Positions 18,096-27,103 of a stretch of DNA of 64,000 nucleotides are shown in pieces. Under the pieces are notes generated by a model that saw nothing but the letters and a program-made list of their open reading frames with translations, did not search any database and was not told the origin of the DNA. Within the stretch, counting starts at the first letter, position 1. Every line of letters begins with the position of its first letter. This DNA is from Paenalcaligenes hominis_A (GTDB lineage Bacteria; Pseudomonadota; Gammaproteobacteria; Burkholderiales; Burkholderiaceae_B), in assembly GCF_041359055.1 (NCBI RefSeq), contig NZ_JBGJKZ010000003.1:186001-250000 (forward strand), read 5' to 3'. The translations under genes and the position numbers were made by a program.

Positions 18096-19319
18096 CTAGG
18101 CGTGTTGTTGAATAAAAGCTTTAACTTGTGGGTAAATATGTTGGCGCCAGCGGCGGCCAGAAAAAATACCATAATGACCACTGCCTTGGGCAATATAGTG
18201 GCGCTTTTTAGACTGAGGAATGTGCTGACAAAGGTGTTGTGCGGCTTCAGTTTGACCTAAGCCTGAAATATCATCAAGTTCACCTTCTATAGTTAGCAGC
18301 GCAGTATGAGTGATGGCGGCCGGATCTACTTTTTGTCCATCAATAGACCATGTGCCTTTAGGTAATGCATAGTCTTGGAAAACCACTTTGATGGTATCAA
18401 GGTAGAATTCAGCAGGCATATCTAACACGGCATTATATTCATCATAAAAACGACGGTGAGCTTGGGCATCGTTATCTTGCCCTTTAATTAGGTGCTGATA
18501 AAAGTCGTAGTGCGATGACATATGTCGGTCGGGGTTCATAGCCACAAAACCAACATGTTGTAAAAAACCGGGGTAAACACGTCGGCCAGCGCCCATATAA
18601 CGTGCTGGAACGCGATGAATTAAATGATCTTCAAACCAGCTGTATGGCTTGGTTGTGGCTAGGCGGTTGACTTGGGTCGGTGATTGACGTGCGTCAATGG
18701 GCCCACCCATTAGCGTTAAGCTTTTGGGTGGGTTGGGGTGTGCCTTAGCAGCCATTAATGATATTGCAGCTAATACAGGAACGGTGGGTTGGCACACAGC
18801 AATAACATGCACATCTGTATTCAAAAACTGTAAAAAGTCCTCGATATACCGTACATAATCATTTAAGTGAAACGAACCCGCTGCAAGTGGGATCATACGA
18901 GCGTCAACCCAGTCGGTTACGTAGACATCGTGATCTTGCAGTAAAGTACGTACCGTGTCCCGTAATAAGGTGGCATGGTGCCCAGATAACGGAGCAACCA
19001 ACAAAACCGTGGGTCTAGGAGCTGCTGGGGGGTGTGCTAAGCTAAAACGTACCAAATGACAAAAAGGCGTGGAATACACCGTATGCTGATTAACAGCTAT
19101 ATGTTGGTTGGGACTACGCAACGCGTTAATGTCCCACTCCGGTTTTTCGTACTCTTTACCTAGGCGATGTATCAGCTCGTAGCCGGCTGCTAACTGCTTT
19201 GATATGGGAGTATAGGCCCATGGGTTATATGGATTAGTTAAAAGTTGTGCACTATGGCTTGAAAAAGTCGCTAATGGCGACAGAAAAGAGCGTTGTAGCT
19301 CGTGTAGATCATACAACAT
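18096..19319 (-). CDS. phaZ: Intracellular polyhydroxyalkanoate depolymerase
   Basis: A 407-residue cytoplasmic alpha/beta-hydrolase that breaks down stored PHB granules. There is no signal peptide. The lipase-box position is AVCQPTVPVLAA with a Cys (C176) in place of Ser, as in the PhaZ1 type of Ralstonia/Cupriavidus. Other family blocks are VLLVAPLSGHHATLLRDTV, VYVTDWVDARMIPL, TLMGGPIDAR, the Asp loop TIEGELDDISGLGQT and the C-terminal His in GSGHYGIFSGRRWR. Length matches the family. It lies 36 bases after fdxA on the same strand. No phaC or phaB is in the window, so granule synthesis must be encoded elsewhere. Confidence 0.93.
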   Translation of the reverse strand: MLYDLHELQRSFLSPLATFSSHSAQLLTNPYNPWAYTPISKQLAAGYELIHRLGKEYEKPEWDINALRSPNQHIAVNQHTVYSTPFCHLVRFSLAHPPAAPRPTVLLVAPLSGHHATLLRDTVRTLLQDHDVYVTDWVDARMIPLAAGSFHLNDYVRYIEDFLQFLNTDVHVIAVCQPTVPVLAAISLMAAKAHPNPPKSLTLMGGPIDARQSPTQVNRLATTKPYSWFEDHLIHRVPARYMGAGRRVYPGFLQHVGFVAMNPDRHMSSHYDFYQHLIKGQDNDAQAHRRFYDEYNAVLDMPAEFYLDTIKVVFQDYALPKGTWSIDGQKVDPAAITHTALLTIEGELDDISGLGQTEAAQHLCQHIPQSKKRHYIAQGSGHYGIFSGRRWRQHIYPQVKAFIQQHA

Positions 19320-19355
19320 GAGGCCGTAATCCCTTGTGAGGTTTTAGACTGACTC

Positions 19356-19679
19356 TTAACGCTCTAGGTGCTGTAGTTTATCGGGCACCCCGTTCCAATT
19401 GTCAGCATCAGGAAGTGGATCTTTTGATCGGTTAATCATACCAAAGACTGGGGTAAGTTCTGCATTGAGTTCAATGAAGTGGACTTGGTCTGCTGGCACA
19501 TCTTCTTCAGCATAAATGGCGTTGGCTGGGCATTCCGGAATACAGACGGCACAGTCAATGCACTCATCAGGGTCAATAACAAGAAAATTTGGGCCCTCGC
19601 GAAAACAGTCCACCGGGCAAACATCTACGCAATCGGTAAATTTACATTTAATACAGTTTTCGGTGACGACGTGTGTCAT
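19356..19679 (-). CDS. fdxA: Seven-iron ferredoxin FdxA
   Basis: A 107-residue small electron carrier with a [3Fe-4S] and a [4Fe-4S] site: NCIKCKFTDCVDVCPVDCF at residues 8-26 and ECIDCAVCIPECP at about 38-50. A C-terminal extension (ELTPVFGMINRSKDPLPDA) is typical of the FdxA type of Proteobacteria. I set the start at ATG 19677-19679 because GGAG lies eight bases upstream and MTHVVTENCIKC is the family N-terminus; the open frame continues 32 codons further upstream without conserved sequence. It is divergent from pncB and probably co-transcribed with phaZ. Confidence 0.93.
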   Translation of the reverse strand: MTHVVTENCIKCKFTDCVDVCPVDCFREGPNFLVIDPDECIDCAVCIPECPANAIYAEEDVPADQVHFIELNAELTPVFGMINRSKDPLPDADNWNGVPDKLQHLER

Positions 19680-19818
19680 TTTGAGGCTCCAGCTTGAATC
19701 AAGGCAACAAAAAGTAGATAAATAAGAATGGTCTTTGAGGGAAAGAGTAAAAAAAGAGTCTTTCCTGTAGACCAAGTTAACTATTTTAACGAATATATAG
19801 GCATAGGTTTGAATTTAA

Positions 19819-19912
19819 ACTAAAGTGTAGCGCTTTAGTGCTGTGCCTTGGCATAAAACATACATAACACCACGTTGGTGTGGTGTTGCTTTTTTCCTTT
19901 ATTAGGTGGTGT
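19819..19912 (+). promoter_or_regulatory. Structured leader of pncB
   Basis: The 237-base gap between divergent fdxA and pncB carries two hairpins on the plus strand. The first is ACTAAAGTG / CGCTTTAGT (19819-19827 / 19831-19839, one G-U pair). The second is the terminator at 19866-19895. The left arm ACACCAC (19867-19873) is also fully complementary to GTGGTGT at 19906-19912, which overlaps the pncB ribosome-binding site AGGTGG (19904-19909). The leader could thus switch between two folds. It matches no riboswitch I recognise. Confidence 0.45.
19866..19895 (+). terminator. Terminator-like hairpin in front of pncB
   Basis: AACACCAC (19866-19873) and GTGGTGTT (19880-19887) with a 6-base loop, then GC and six T residues. 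There is no plus-strand gene upstream for almost 4 kb, so it either attenuates pncB or ends a short RNA. Confidence 0.6.
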
Positions 19913-19916
19913 GGCG

Positions 19917-21101
19917 ATGATAATTACCTCTTTGCTAGATACAGATTTATATAAGTTTTCCATGATGCAGGTGGTGCTACATCATTTTCCAGCCGCTCAG
20001 GTGCAATATCGCTACCAATGCCGCACACCTAATATCAATTTGCATCCTTATATTGATGAAATTCGCCAAGAAATTAAAGCGTTGTGTCAGCTTCGCTTTA
20101 ACGAGGACGAGCTGAATTATTTGCGACAGCTGCGTTTTATCAAAAGTGATTTTGCTGACTTTTTAGGTTTGTTCCAGTTGCCTGAGCGTTGCATACGAGT
20201 GGATTATGGTGACAAACCAGGCGAGTTGAGCATAGAGGTAGAAGGGCCCTGGTTACATACTATTTTATTTGAAATTCCTGTACTGGCTATTGTAAACGAG
20301 GTGTACTTTAGAAACACACAACCTCAACCCGATTGGGAAGAAGGGCGTCGTCGCCTCAAAAACAAAATGGAGCTCGTGTTAACGGACGCTGACCTTAGCG
20401 ACTTTAAAATTGCCGAATATGGCACACGTCGTCGTTTTTCAAAGGTATGGCACAACGAGGTCGTTGCTACGCTTAAAGCCACCATGGGTTCTCATTTTGC
20501 AGGAACAAGCAATGTACTCATGGCAAAAAATCATGGTGTATTGCCTTTAGGCACTATGGCGCACGAATACCTTCAAGCTTGCCAAGCTCTTGGTCCGCGT
20601 TTACGTGATTCACAAATTTACGCGTTCGAGGTCTGGGCCAAAGAGTATAGGGGTGACTTAGGGATTGCTTTGTCCGACGTATATGGTTTAGAGGCCTTTT
20701 TAAATGACTTTGATATGTATTTTTGTAAGTTGTTTGATGGCGCGCGGCATGACTCAGGAGACCCTTTTGTTTGGGGCGAGCGCTTATTGGCTCATTATCA
20801 ACAAAACCGTGTGGATCCTCGTACAAAGACTTTGATTTTTTCTGACGGTTTGAATTTCCCTAAGGCCATTGAGCTAGCCAAGCATTTTGCTGGTCGTTGC
20901 AAATTGGCGTTTGGTATAGGCACAAACTTAACTAATGATTTGGGGTATGAGCCTTTGCAGGTGGTAATGAAAATGGTGCGCTGTAACGGACAGCCTGTGG
21001 CTAAAGTGTCAGATACACCGGGTAAAACCATGTGTGATGATCCCGCCTATTTGGCTTATTTGCGTCAAGTCTTTAATTTGCCAGAGGTTATAGATAATTA
21101 G
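19917..21101 (+). CDS. pncB: Nicotinate phosphoribosyltransferase
   Basis: A 394-residue enzyme of NAD salvage that makes nicotinate mononucleotide from nicotinate and PRPP. Visible blocks are LLDTDLYKFSMMQVVLHHFP at the start, EYGTRRRFSKVWH near 175, GTSNVLMAKNHGVLPLGTMAHEY with the active-site His, and FSDGLNFPKAIEL / FGIGTNLTNDLG for phosphate binding. I chose ATG 19917, preceded by AGGTGG, over a longer frame starting at 19875, because the extra residues precede the family N-terminus and overlap the leader hairpin. The stop overlaps the stop of the convergent flavodoxin-fold gene by four bases. Confidence 0.95.
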   Translation: MIITSLLDTDLYKFSMMQVVLHHFPAAQVQYRYQCRTPNINLHPYIDEIRQEIKALCQLRFNEDELNYLRQLRFIKSDFADFLGLFQLPERCIRVDYGDKPGELSIEVEGPWLHTILFEIPVLAIVNEVYFRNTQPQPDWEEGRRRLKNKMELVLTDADLSDFKIAEYGTRRRFSKVWHNEVVATLKATMGSHFAGTSNVLMAKNHGVLPLGTMAHEYLQACQALGPRLRDSQIYAFEVWAKEYRGDLGIALSDVYGLEAFLNDFDMYFCKLFDGARHDSGDPFVWGERLLAHYQQNRVDPRTKTLIFSDGLNFPKAIELAKHFAGRCKLAFGIGTNLTNDLGYEPLQVVMKMVRCNGQPVAKVSDTPGKTMCDDPAYLAYLRQVFNLPEVIDN

Positions 21102-21607
21102 TTTAACTGAAGACTTAATTGGGCGGCTAAGAGTCCGCCCAGCTCTTTGGCCTGAGCAATAGCCTGAGGGGAAAGTGTTTTAGGAGCGAGAATAGCCGCA
21201 GGTGACTGAGCGTCAAAAAGAACAATGGCGGTGGGATAAATACGTTGCAAGCGCCACCCTGTGCAAATGCTTTCTAGTTGTTTTGCTGCGCCGGTACCTG
21301 AACTGCCTGCACTAATCATAGCGCTATAAGGGCGACCATTCAGTTGGTCTAAAACCGCATAGTAATTACGATCGAAAAACGCTTTCATTTCCCCGCTTAG
21401 GCTGCCTAGGTTTTCTGGCGCACAAAATAAATAAGCAGAGGCATTAAGCAAATCGTATGCCTGCACTTGATCAGCTGGTAGGCAGATGATGCTGCAGCGG
21501 GAGCGTAGCTGTAACTCGTCCAGCACCTCTTTAGCGCCCTCAGCAGCAAAAAAAGCCAGTTGTTGGCTGGCACTGGTGCGGGAATGCCATACAATAAGTA
21601 AACGCAC
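21098..21607 (-). CDS. Flavodoxin-fold NAD(P)H reductase-like protein
   Basis: A 169-residue protein starting RLLIVWHSRTSASQQLA, the FMN phosphate-binding loop pattern of flavodoxin-like proteins. It continues with a FCAPENLGSLSGEMKAFFDR loop and SAMISAGSSGTGAAKQLE, which resemble the NADPH-dependent FMN reductase/WrbA group. A flavin redox role is likely but the substrate is unknown. I chose GTG 21605-21607, seven bases after AGGAA; the frame extends 15 codons further upstream. It is convergent with pncB and divergent from relA. Confidence 0.75.
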   Translation of the reverse strand: MRLLIVWHSRTSASQQLAFFAAEGAKEVLDELQLRSRCSIICLPADQVQAYDLLNASAYLFCAPENLGSLSGEMKAFFDRNYYAVLDQLNGRPYSAMISAGSSGTGAAKQLESICTGWRLQRIYPTAIVLFDAQSPAAILAPKTLSPQAIAQAKELGGLLAAQLSLQLN

Positions 21608-21700
21608 AATAATTCCTGTGTATATCGTAATAGGGTGTCGAGTCAGGTACATAAAGTACGATAACTTGCGTATAAAACAACTTATTTCATCTCCATCGTT

Positions 21701-23914
21701 ATGTCTAGCTTTATTCCCGATCAGCCTCAGTCAGCCATAACGGCCAGTAGCCCATTCACTGCCGAGTGGCTTCGTCACGTGTCGGCAGACTTACCCGCAC
21801 CTCAACAGGAAATGCTTGCTTCGGCTGTAAAGCGAGCAGAACCATTAATCCATGGTTTGTATACCCCAGCCGGCGAGCCCTTAGACTCACATACGGCAGC
21901 GGTGCTTGGTATTTTGCATGATTTAAATGCCGATGCTCACACTCGCATTTGTGCATTGTTAGCGGTGCTCGAGACCAAAGACCAGCTGAAACACGAGGTT
22001 CTGAAAAACGAGTTTGGTTCGCAAGTCGCCACCATGGTGGGGGGCGCACGAGCCCTGTATGACCTGGGCGTATTAGCCGCTAAAGCTCATGATCAAGCAG
22101 CCACAGGCACCGATCAAAAAGAAATGAAGCGCAAAATGCTTTTAGCTATGGCAGTGGATTTGCGTATTGTGCTGGTACGTTTGGCTTCACGCCTACAAAC
22201 GTTGCGCTGGTTTGTGTTTAGTAAAACACCATGCCCGTATGATTACGCTAAAGAAACCATGGAGCTATATACACCGTTGGCAAACCGCCTTGGGATTTGG
22301 CAGCTTAAATGGGAAATGGAGGACTTGGCGTTTAGGTTTATGCAGCCCGATACCTATAAAGCCATAGCAAAACAGCTCGAGGAAAAACGGGCTGAACGTG
22401 AACAGTTTATTGATCACATTGTGCAGACTTTAACTCGAGCCCTACTCGATATGGGGGTTCGTGCCGAGGTTAATGGGCGTCCCAAGCATATCTACAGCAT
22501 TTACAACAAAATGCGCAATAAAAATTTGCGTTTTGACCAGCTTTACGATATTCGAGCATTGCGCGTTATTGTGGACGATGAGCGCAGCTGCTATAGCACG
22601 TTGGCGTTAATTCATGCTATGTGGACACCCATAGCTAACGAGTTTGATGATTACATTTCTCGACCTAAACCTAACGGATACCGATCACTGCATACCGTAG
22701 TGGCCGACGAGGAAGGGCGCACCTTTGAGATTCAAATTCGTACCGCTGAAATGCACCATTTTGCCGAGTTTGGGATGGCAGCGCACTGGCATTATAAAGA
22801 GGCTGGCGCAAAAGGAGGGCAAGTATCTGCCTCTGCTGAGGAGCAAAAAATTGCCTGGATGCGGCAGCTCCTAGCATGGGATCACACCACCGATGATAAG
22901 GCGTCGGCTATGGTGGAGTCCGCTCCCGAACATATTTATGTGCTTACTCCCCAAGCCCGAGTCATTGAGTTACCTTACGGGGCGACTCCTGTGGATTTTG
23001 CGTACTACTTGCATACCGACTTAGGGCACCGTTGTCGTGGAGCCAAAGTAGACGGGCATATGGTGCCTCTGCTAACTAAACTAAAAACAGGGCAAACCGT
23101 TGAAATTATCAGCACTAAATCAGGCGGTCCATCCAGAGACTGGCTCAATCCTCAACTTGGTTTTTTAGCTAGTCCCCGCTCTCGTGCCAAAGTGCGAGCT
23201 TGGTTTAATGCCGTTGAGTTGCAACAACGCATCAGCCAAGGGCAAGCTCTGGTGGAAAAAGAGCTACAGCGTTTAGGCAAAACAGCAGTTAACTTAGAAC
23301 AGCTGGCGCAGAAATTAAATTTTGCTCGCGCTGATGACTTGTATATAGCGGTAGCCAAAGACGAGTTTAGTCTGCGTCATATAGAAAATGCGTTTAAGGT
23401 TTCTAGTGATAGTGCAGCAACATCTACGACGACTAAAATTTTTAATGCCAATGCGGCTAGTGTGACGCGCACGGGTCGTAGCGGGGTATTGGTGGTTGGG
23501 GTAGACTCGCTTATGACACAATTGGCGCGTTGCTGTCGGCCTGCTCCACCTGATAGTATTAGTGGGTATATTACCAAGGGCCGAGGTGTATCTATTCACC
23601 GCAGCGACTGTAAATCATTTTTAGGTCTTGTGGCAGCCCAGCCTGAGCGAGCCATAGATGTAGACTGGGGTGATACAGGTGATGCCTTGTATCCTATTGA
23701 CTTATTAGTCAGTGCCTCCGAGCGCCCTAATTTATTACGGGATATTTCCGAAGTCTTTGCTCGACTACGTGTGAATGTCGTAGGGGTAAACAGCCAAAGC
23801 CGCCGGTCACTAACTCAACTGCTTTTTACCATCGAGGTCAAAGACGGCGAGCAAATTCAACGCACTATCAGTACTTTGCAGGATATTCCAGGCGTGCGTG
23901 CTGTGCGTCAGTAG
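21701..23914 (+). CDS. relA: GTP pyrophosphokinase RelA
   Basis: A 737-residue (p)ppGpp synthetase of the long RSH family. The N-terminal hydrolase-like domain (about 50-200) has lost the HDxxED motif; the matching stretch reads LLAVLETKD, so it should be synthetase-only like E. coli RelA. The synthetase domain follows (about 260-370) with RPKHIYSIYNKM, RPKPNGYRSLHTVV and EIQIRTAEMHHFAEFGMAAHW intact. A TGS domain (about 405-470, HIYVLTPQARVIELP), a Cys-containing CC segment (ARCCRPAPPDSI) and a C-terminal ACT/RRM domain complete it. It makes the alarmone on stalled ribosomes during amino-acid starvation. It stands alone, upstream of trpB. Confidence 0.95.
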   Translation: MSSFIPDQPQSAITASSPFTAEWLRHVSADLPAPQQEMLASAVKRAEPLIHGLYTPAGEPLDSHTAAVLGILHDLNADAHTRICALLAVLETKDQLKHEVLKNEFGSQVATMVGGARALYDLGVLAAKAHDQAATGTDQKEMKRKMLLAMAVDLRIVLVRLASRLQTLRWFVFSKTPCPYDYAKETMELYTPLANRLGIWQLKWEMEDLAFRFMQPDTYKAIAKQLEEKRAEREQFIDHIVQTLTRALLDMGVRAEVNGRPKHIYSIYNKMRNKNLRFDQLYDIRALRVIVDDERSCYSTLALIHAMWTPIANEFDDYISRPKPNGYRSLHTVVADEEGRTFEIQIRTAEMHHFAEFGMAAHWHYKEAGAKGGQVSASAEEQKIAWMRQLLAWDHTTDDKASAMVESAPEHIYVLTPQARVIELPYGATPVDFAYYLHTDLGHRCRGAKVDGHMVPLLTKLKTGQTVEIISTKSGGPSRDWLNPQLGFLASPRSRAKVRAWFNAVELQQRISQGQALVEKELQRLGKTAVNLEQLAQKLNFARADDLYIAVAKDEFSLRHIENAFKVSSDSAATSTTTKIFNANAASVTRTGRSGVLVVGVDSLMTQLARCCRPAPPDSISGYITKGRGVSIHRSDCKSFLGLVAAQPERAIDVDWGDTGDALYPIDLLVSASERPNLLRDISEVFARLRVNVVGVNSQSRRSLTQLLFTIEVKDGEQIQRTISTLQDIPGVRAVRQ

Positions 23915-24030
23915 TGTCAGTCTAGCTAGGCAGAGCAGTATTGGTTCTTCATCGGTCTTAGCGTTAAACTGATAAAATTATGACCTTAATCATGATCATC
24001 TTGAATTTTTAAAAAACAGAGAGTATTACT

Positions 24031-25230
24031 TTGACTACCTATAGTTATCCCGATCAGAAAGGGCATTTTGGTCCTTTTGGTGGGTCTTTTGTCGCAGAGA
24101 CGTTAGTACATGCTCTAGCTGAGCTGCGTGAGGCCTACGATACGTATCGTAATGATCCCGAGTTTTTACGAGAGTTTCACTACGAATTAAAGCATTTTGT
24201 AGGGCGTCCGTCGCCTGTGTATCATGCTAAACGATGGTCGGAGCAACTAGGTGGCGCACAAATTTGGTTTAAGCGTGAAGACTTAAATCACACAGGTGCT
24301 CATAAGGTGAACAACTGTATTGGTCAAATACTCTTAGCCAAACGTATGGGTAAAACCCGCATTATTGCAGAGACAGGTGCAGGTCAACATGGGGTTGCAA
24401 CGGCAACTGTGGCAGCTCGTTATGGCCTAGAGTGTGTGGTGTATATGGGCAGCGAGGACGTAAAGCGTCAAGCCTCTAATGTCTATCGCATGAAACTATT
24501 AGGTGCAACCGTGGTGGCGGTTGACTCTGGCTCTTGTACTTTAAAAGACGCTTTAAACGAAGCCATGCGTGATTGGGTCACCAACGTAGAAAATACATTT
24601 TATATTATTGGCACTGTTGCTGGGCCTCATCCTTACCCAGCCATGGTGCGCGATTTTCAGTCGGTCATTGGCACAGAATGCTTAGAGCAAATGCCAGAGG
24701 AAACGGGCCGTCAACCTGATTACATCGTGGCAGCCGTGGGCGGTGGCTCTAACGCCATGGGTATTTTTTACCCGTATATTGACCAGCCCCAAGTCCAATT
24801 AGTTGGGGTAGAAGCAGGAGGCGAGGGCTTAACCACATTAAGGCATTCAGCCTCGCTTAACGCCGGGCGCGTTGGTGTCTTACATGGAAACCGAACCTAT
24901 GTGCTTCAGGATGAGTTTGGTCAGGTTCAAGCTACGCATTCTATTTCGGCAGGTCTGGACTACCCTGGGGTTGGACCCGAGCACGCATGGTTAAAAGACT
25001 CAAAACGCGCACTGTACGAGGTTATTAACGATGACGAGGCATTGCAAGCGTTTCATAACTGTTGTCGTATCGAGGGCATTATGCCTGCTCTAGAGTCCTC
25101 TCATGCTATTGCTCAGGCTGCGAAAATGGCACCAAGTTTAGCTAAAGACAAAATTATTTTAGTCAGCTTGTCTGGTCGAGGCGATAAAGATATGCATACT
25201 GTTGCCGAGCACAGTGGCATCAGCCTTTAA
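24031..25230 (+). CDS. trpB: Tryptophan synthase beta subunit
   Basis: A 399-residue PLP enzyme that condenses indole with serine. The PLP lysine is K92 in HTGAHKVNN; further blocks are AETGAGQHGVATAT, YMGSEDVKRQASNV, the phosphate-binding VGGGSNAMG and SAGLDYPGVGPEH. It uses a TTG start (24031) after a weak GAGAG site, and the protein begins at the family N-terminus (YPDQKGHFGPFGGSF). trpA follows 20 bases later. The trpF gene that often precedes trpB in betaproteobacteria is not here; relA is upstream instead. Confidence 0.97.
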   Translation: MTTYSYPDQKGHFGPFGGSFVAETLVHALAELREAYDTYRNDPEFLREFHYELKHFVGRPSPVYHAKRWSEQLGGAQIWFKREDLNHTGAHKVNNCIGQILLAKRMGKTRIIAETGAGQHGVATATVAARYGLECVVYMGSEDVKRQASNVYRMKLLGATVVAVDSGSCTLKDALNEAMRDWVTNVENTFYIIGTVAGPHPYPAMVRDFQSVIGTECLEQMPEETGRQPDYIVAAVGGGSNAMGIFYPYIDQPQVQLVGVEAGGEGLTTLRHSASLNAGRVGVLHGNRTYVLQDEFGQVQATHSISAGLDYPGVGPEHAWLKDSKRALYEVINDDEALQAFHNCCRIEGIMPALESSHAIAQAAKMAPSLAKDKIILVSLSGRGDKDMHTVAEHSGISL

Positions 25231-25250
25231 TTTTTTGTGGCCTTAATTTT

Positions 25251-26072
25251 ATGTCTACTACATCTAACCAACGATTAAAGGCGGCCTTTGAGCGCCTTAA
25301 CGGACGAGCAGCGCTTATCCCTTATATAACAACCGGCGATCCTTCAGTAAGTATTACTGTGCCTCTTATGCATGCTTTGGTCAAAGCGGGGGCCGATGTG
25401 ATTGAGCTTGGCGTACCGTTTTCCGACCCAATGGCCGATGGCCCTGTTATTCAGCGTGCTGCAGAGCGCGCAGTGAGCAGAGGTGTTTCACTTAGTAAAG
25501 TTCTCGAGTTAGTCGCCACCTTTAGAGAAACCGATCAGCAGACACCTGTGGTATTAATGGGATATGCCAACCCAATCGAGGCCATGGGACAACAGACTTT
25601 TGCTGCCGCCGCTGGTGCAGCTGGCGTAGACGGGGTATTAACCGTCGACTATCCGCCCGAGGAAAGCGAGGACTACATTCGCTATTTAAGTGAACATCAC
25701 ATTGATCCTATTTTCTTGCTGGCTCCCACTTCAACAGAGGAGCGCATGCAATGTATTGCTGACATCGCGCGCGGTTATGTTTATTATGTGTCCTTAAAAG
25801 GAGTGACGGGTTCTGCAGCCTTAGATGTAGAAAGCGTTGCTCAGCAAATTAAACGCATCCGTGAATATGTCACCATTCCAGTTGGGGTGGGTTTTGGTAT
25901 TCGTGATGCTCAAAGCGCACAAAAAGTGGCAGAGGTGGCTGATGCAGTAGTAATTGGCAGCAAGTTAATTGAAACCCTAGAGCAATCTTATGCCGAACAT
26001 GGGGATGATCAACGCGCCATTGATGCTGCTGCTCAGTGGCTCCAAAGCGTAAGCCAATCCCTATCTGCTTAA
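25251..26072 (+). CDS. trpA: Tryptophan synthase alpha subunit
   Basis: A 273-residue TIM-barrel protein that splits indole-3-glycerol phosphate and channels indole to TrpB. Catalytic Glu and Asp are in VIELGVPFSDPMADGPVIQ, the mobile loop is near GVDGVLTVDYPPEES, and the phosphate-binding VGVGFGIRDAQSAQKV is near 215. Length is standard. It is the second gene of the trpB-trpA-accD block. Confidence 0.97.
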   Translation: MSTTSNQRLKAAFERLNGRAALIPYITTGDPSVSITVPLMHALVKAGADVIELGVPFSDPMADGPVIQRAAERAVSRGVSLSKVLELVATFRETDQQTPVVLMGYANPIEAMGQQTFAAAAGAAGVDGVLTVDYPPEESEDYIRYLSEHHIDPIFLLAPTSTEERMQCIADIARGYVYYVSLKGVTGSAALDVESVAQQIKRIREYVTIPVGVGFGIRDAQSAQKVAEVADAVVIGSKLIETLEQSYAEHGDDQRAIDAAAQWLQSVSQSLSA

Positions 26073-26127
26073 ACTTTTGTTTTGATAACCTTTTTTAGCT
26101 CAGTATTTTATGTACTTAGCTAGTAGT

Positions 26128-26151
26128 GGTTTTAGGGTGTGCCCTAAAACC
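26128..26151 (+). other. Perfect stem-loop just upstream of accD
   Basis: GGTTTTAGGG (26128-26137), loop TGTG, CCCTAAAACC (26142-26151): a perfect 10-bp hairpin ending nine bases before the accD ribosome-binding site AGGA (26160-26163). There is no T run, so it is not a standard terminator. A candidate promoter (TTGATA 26082-26087, TATTTT 26104-26109) lies upstream. Confidence 0.6.
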
Positions 26152-26170
26152 CCTTCAACAGGATTACCCA

Positions 26171-27046
26171 ATGAGCTGGATCCAAAAATTATTACCCCCT
26201 CGAATTAACCGAGATCATGGCAGTAGCAAACGCGTTCCTGAAGGACTTTGGGTGAAGTGCCCTTCATGCGAGTCGGTGCTCTACAAAGAGGATTTGCAAG
26301 CTACTTTAAATGTCTGCCCCAAGTGTGACCATCACTTGCGTTTAAATGCACGGGGCCGCATTGATGCTCTTTTAGATACGGATAACCGTGTAGAAATTGG
26401 TCAAACAATTCGACCCATGGATCCATTAAAGTTTCGTGATACGAAAAAGTACCCCGACCGTGTGACACAAGCGACTCGAGCTACTGGCGAGACAGATGCG
26501 ATGGTGGTCATGGCTGGTACGATATTATCCATGCCTGCTGTTGTAGCGTGTTTTGAATTTGAGTTCATGGGCGGCTCCATGGGGTCAGTAGTGGGCGAAC
26601 GCTTTGTGCGTGGTGTCCAAGAAGCCATTCAGACTCGCTCTGCTTTTGTGTGTGTGGCCGCCTCGGGTGGTGCACGTATGCAGGAAAGCTTATTTTCTTT
26701 AATGCAAATGGCTAAAACAAACGCGATGCTGGTGCAGCTTTCTGAGGCCGGTCTGCCCTTTATTAGTGTGCTTACTGACCCAACAATGGGTGGGGTATCT
26801 GCCAGCTTTGCATTTATGGGTGATGTGGTGGTTGCCGAGCCCAATGCGTTGATAGGTTTTGCTGGTCCACGTGTTATTGAGCAAACAGTACGAGAAAAAC
26901 TACCCGAAGGCTTTCAGCGCGCTGAGTTCCTTTTAGAGAAAGGTGCTATTGACATGGTGGTAGACCGTCGAGAAATGCGCAAAGAGCTTGCTGAGCTGAT
27001 GGCATTAATGATGCGTCAGCCTGCAGAAGCAGTGCAAGCGCGTTAA
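26171..27046 (+). CDS. accD: Acetyl-CoA carboxylase carboxyltransferase beta subunit
   Basis: A 291-residue subunit that, with AccA, transfers the carboxyl group from carboxybiotin to acetyl-CoA, the first step of fatty-acid synthesis. The N-terminal zinc finger has C30, C33, C49 and C52 (CPSC, CPKC). The carboxyltransferase core has FMGGSMGSVVGERF, ASGGARMQES, TDPTMGGVSASFAFMGD and AEPNALIGFAGPRVIEQT. ATG 26171 follows AGGA by seven bases; a frame from 26126 adds non-conserved residues and overlaps the leader hairpin. It follows trpA as in Bordetella, but folC, often next, is absent. Confidence 0.97.
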   Translation: MSWIQKLLPPRINRDHGSSKRVPEGLWVKCPSCESVLYKEDLQATLNVCPKCDHHLRLNARGRIDALLDTDNRVEIGQTIRPMDPLKFRDTKKYPDRVTQATRATGETDAMVVMAGTILSMPAVVACFEFEFMGGSMGSVVGERFVRGVQEAIQTRSAFVCVAASGGARMQESLFSLMQMAKTNAMLVQLSEAGLPFISVLTDPTMGGVSASFAFMGDVVVAEPNALIGFAGPRVIEQTVREKLPEGFQRAEFLLEKGAIDMVVDRREMRKELAELMALMMRQPAEAVQAR

Positions 27047-27058
27047 TTAAGCGACTAC

Positions 27059-27092
27059 AAAAAAAGCCGGGATGCGATCCCGGCTTTTTTTT
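27059..27092. terminator. Bidirectional intrinsic terminator, accD / rne
   Basis: GCCGGGAT (27066-27073), loop GCG, ATCCCGGC (27077-27084), flanked by seven A before and eight T after, so it works on both strands. It ends accD and the convergent rne. Confidence 0.9.
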
Positions 27093-27103
27093 GCTTAACG
27101 TAA

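Noticed and set aside
19680..19775. Longer FdxA start at 19775
   Set aside because: The extra 32 residues lack conserved sequence, whereas the ATG at 19679 has a good ribosome-binding site and the family N-terminus.
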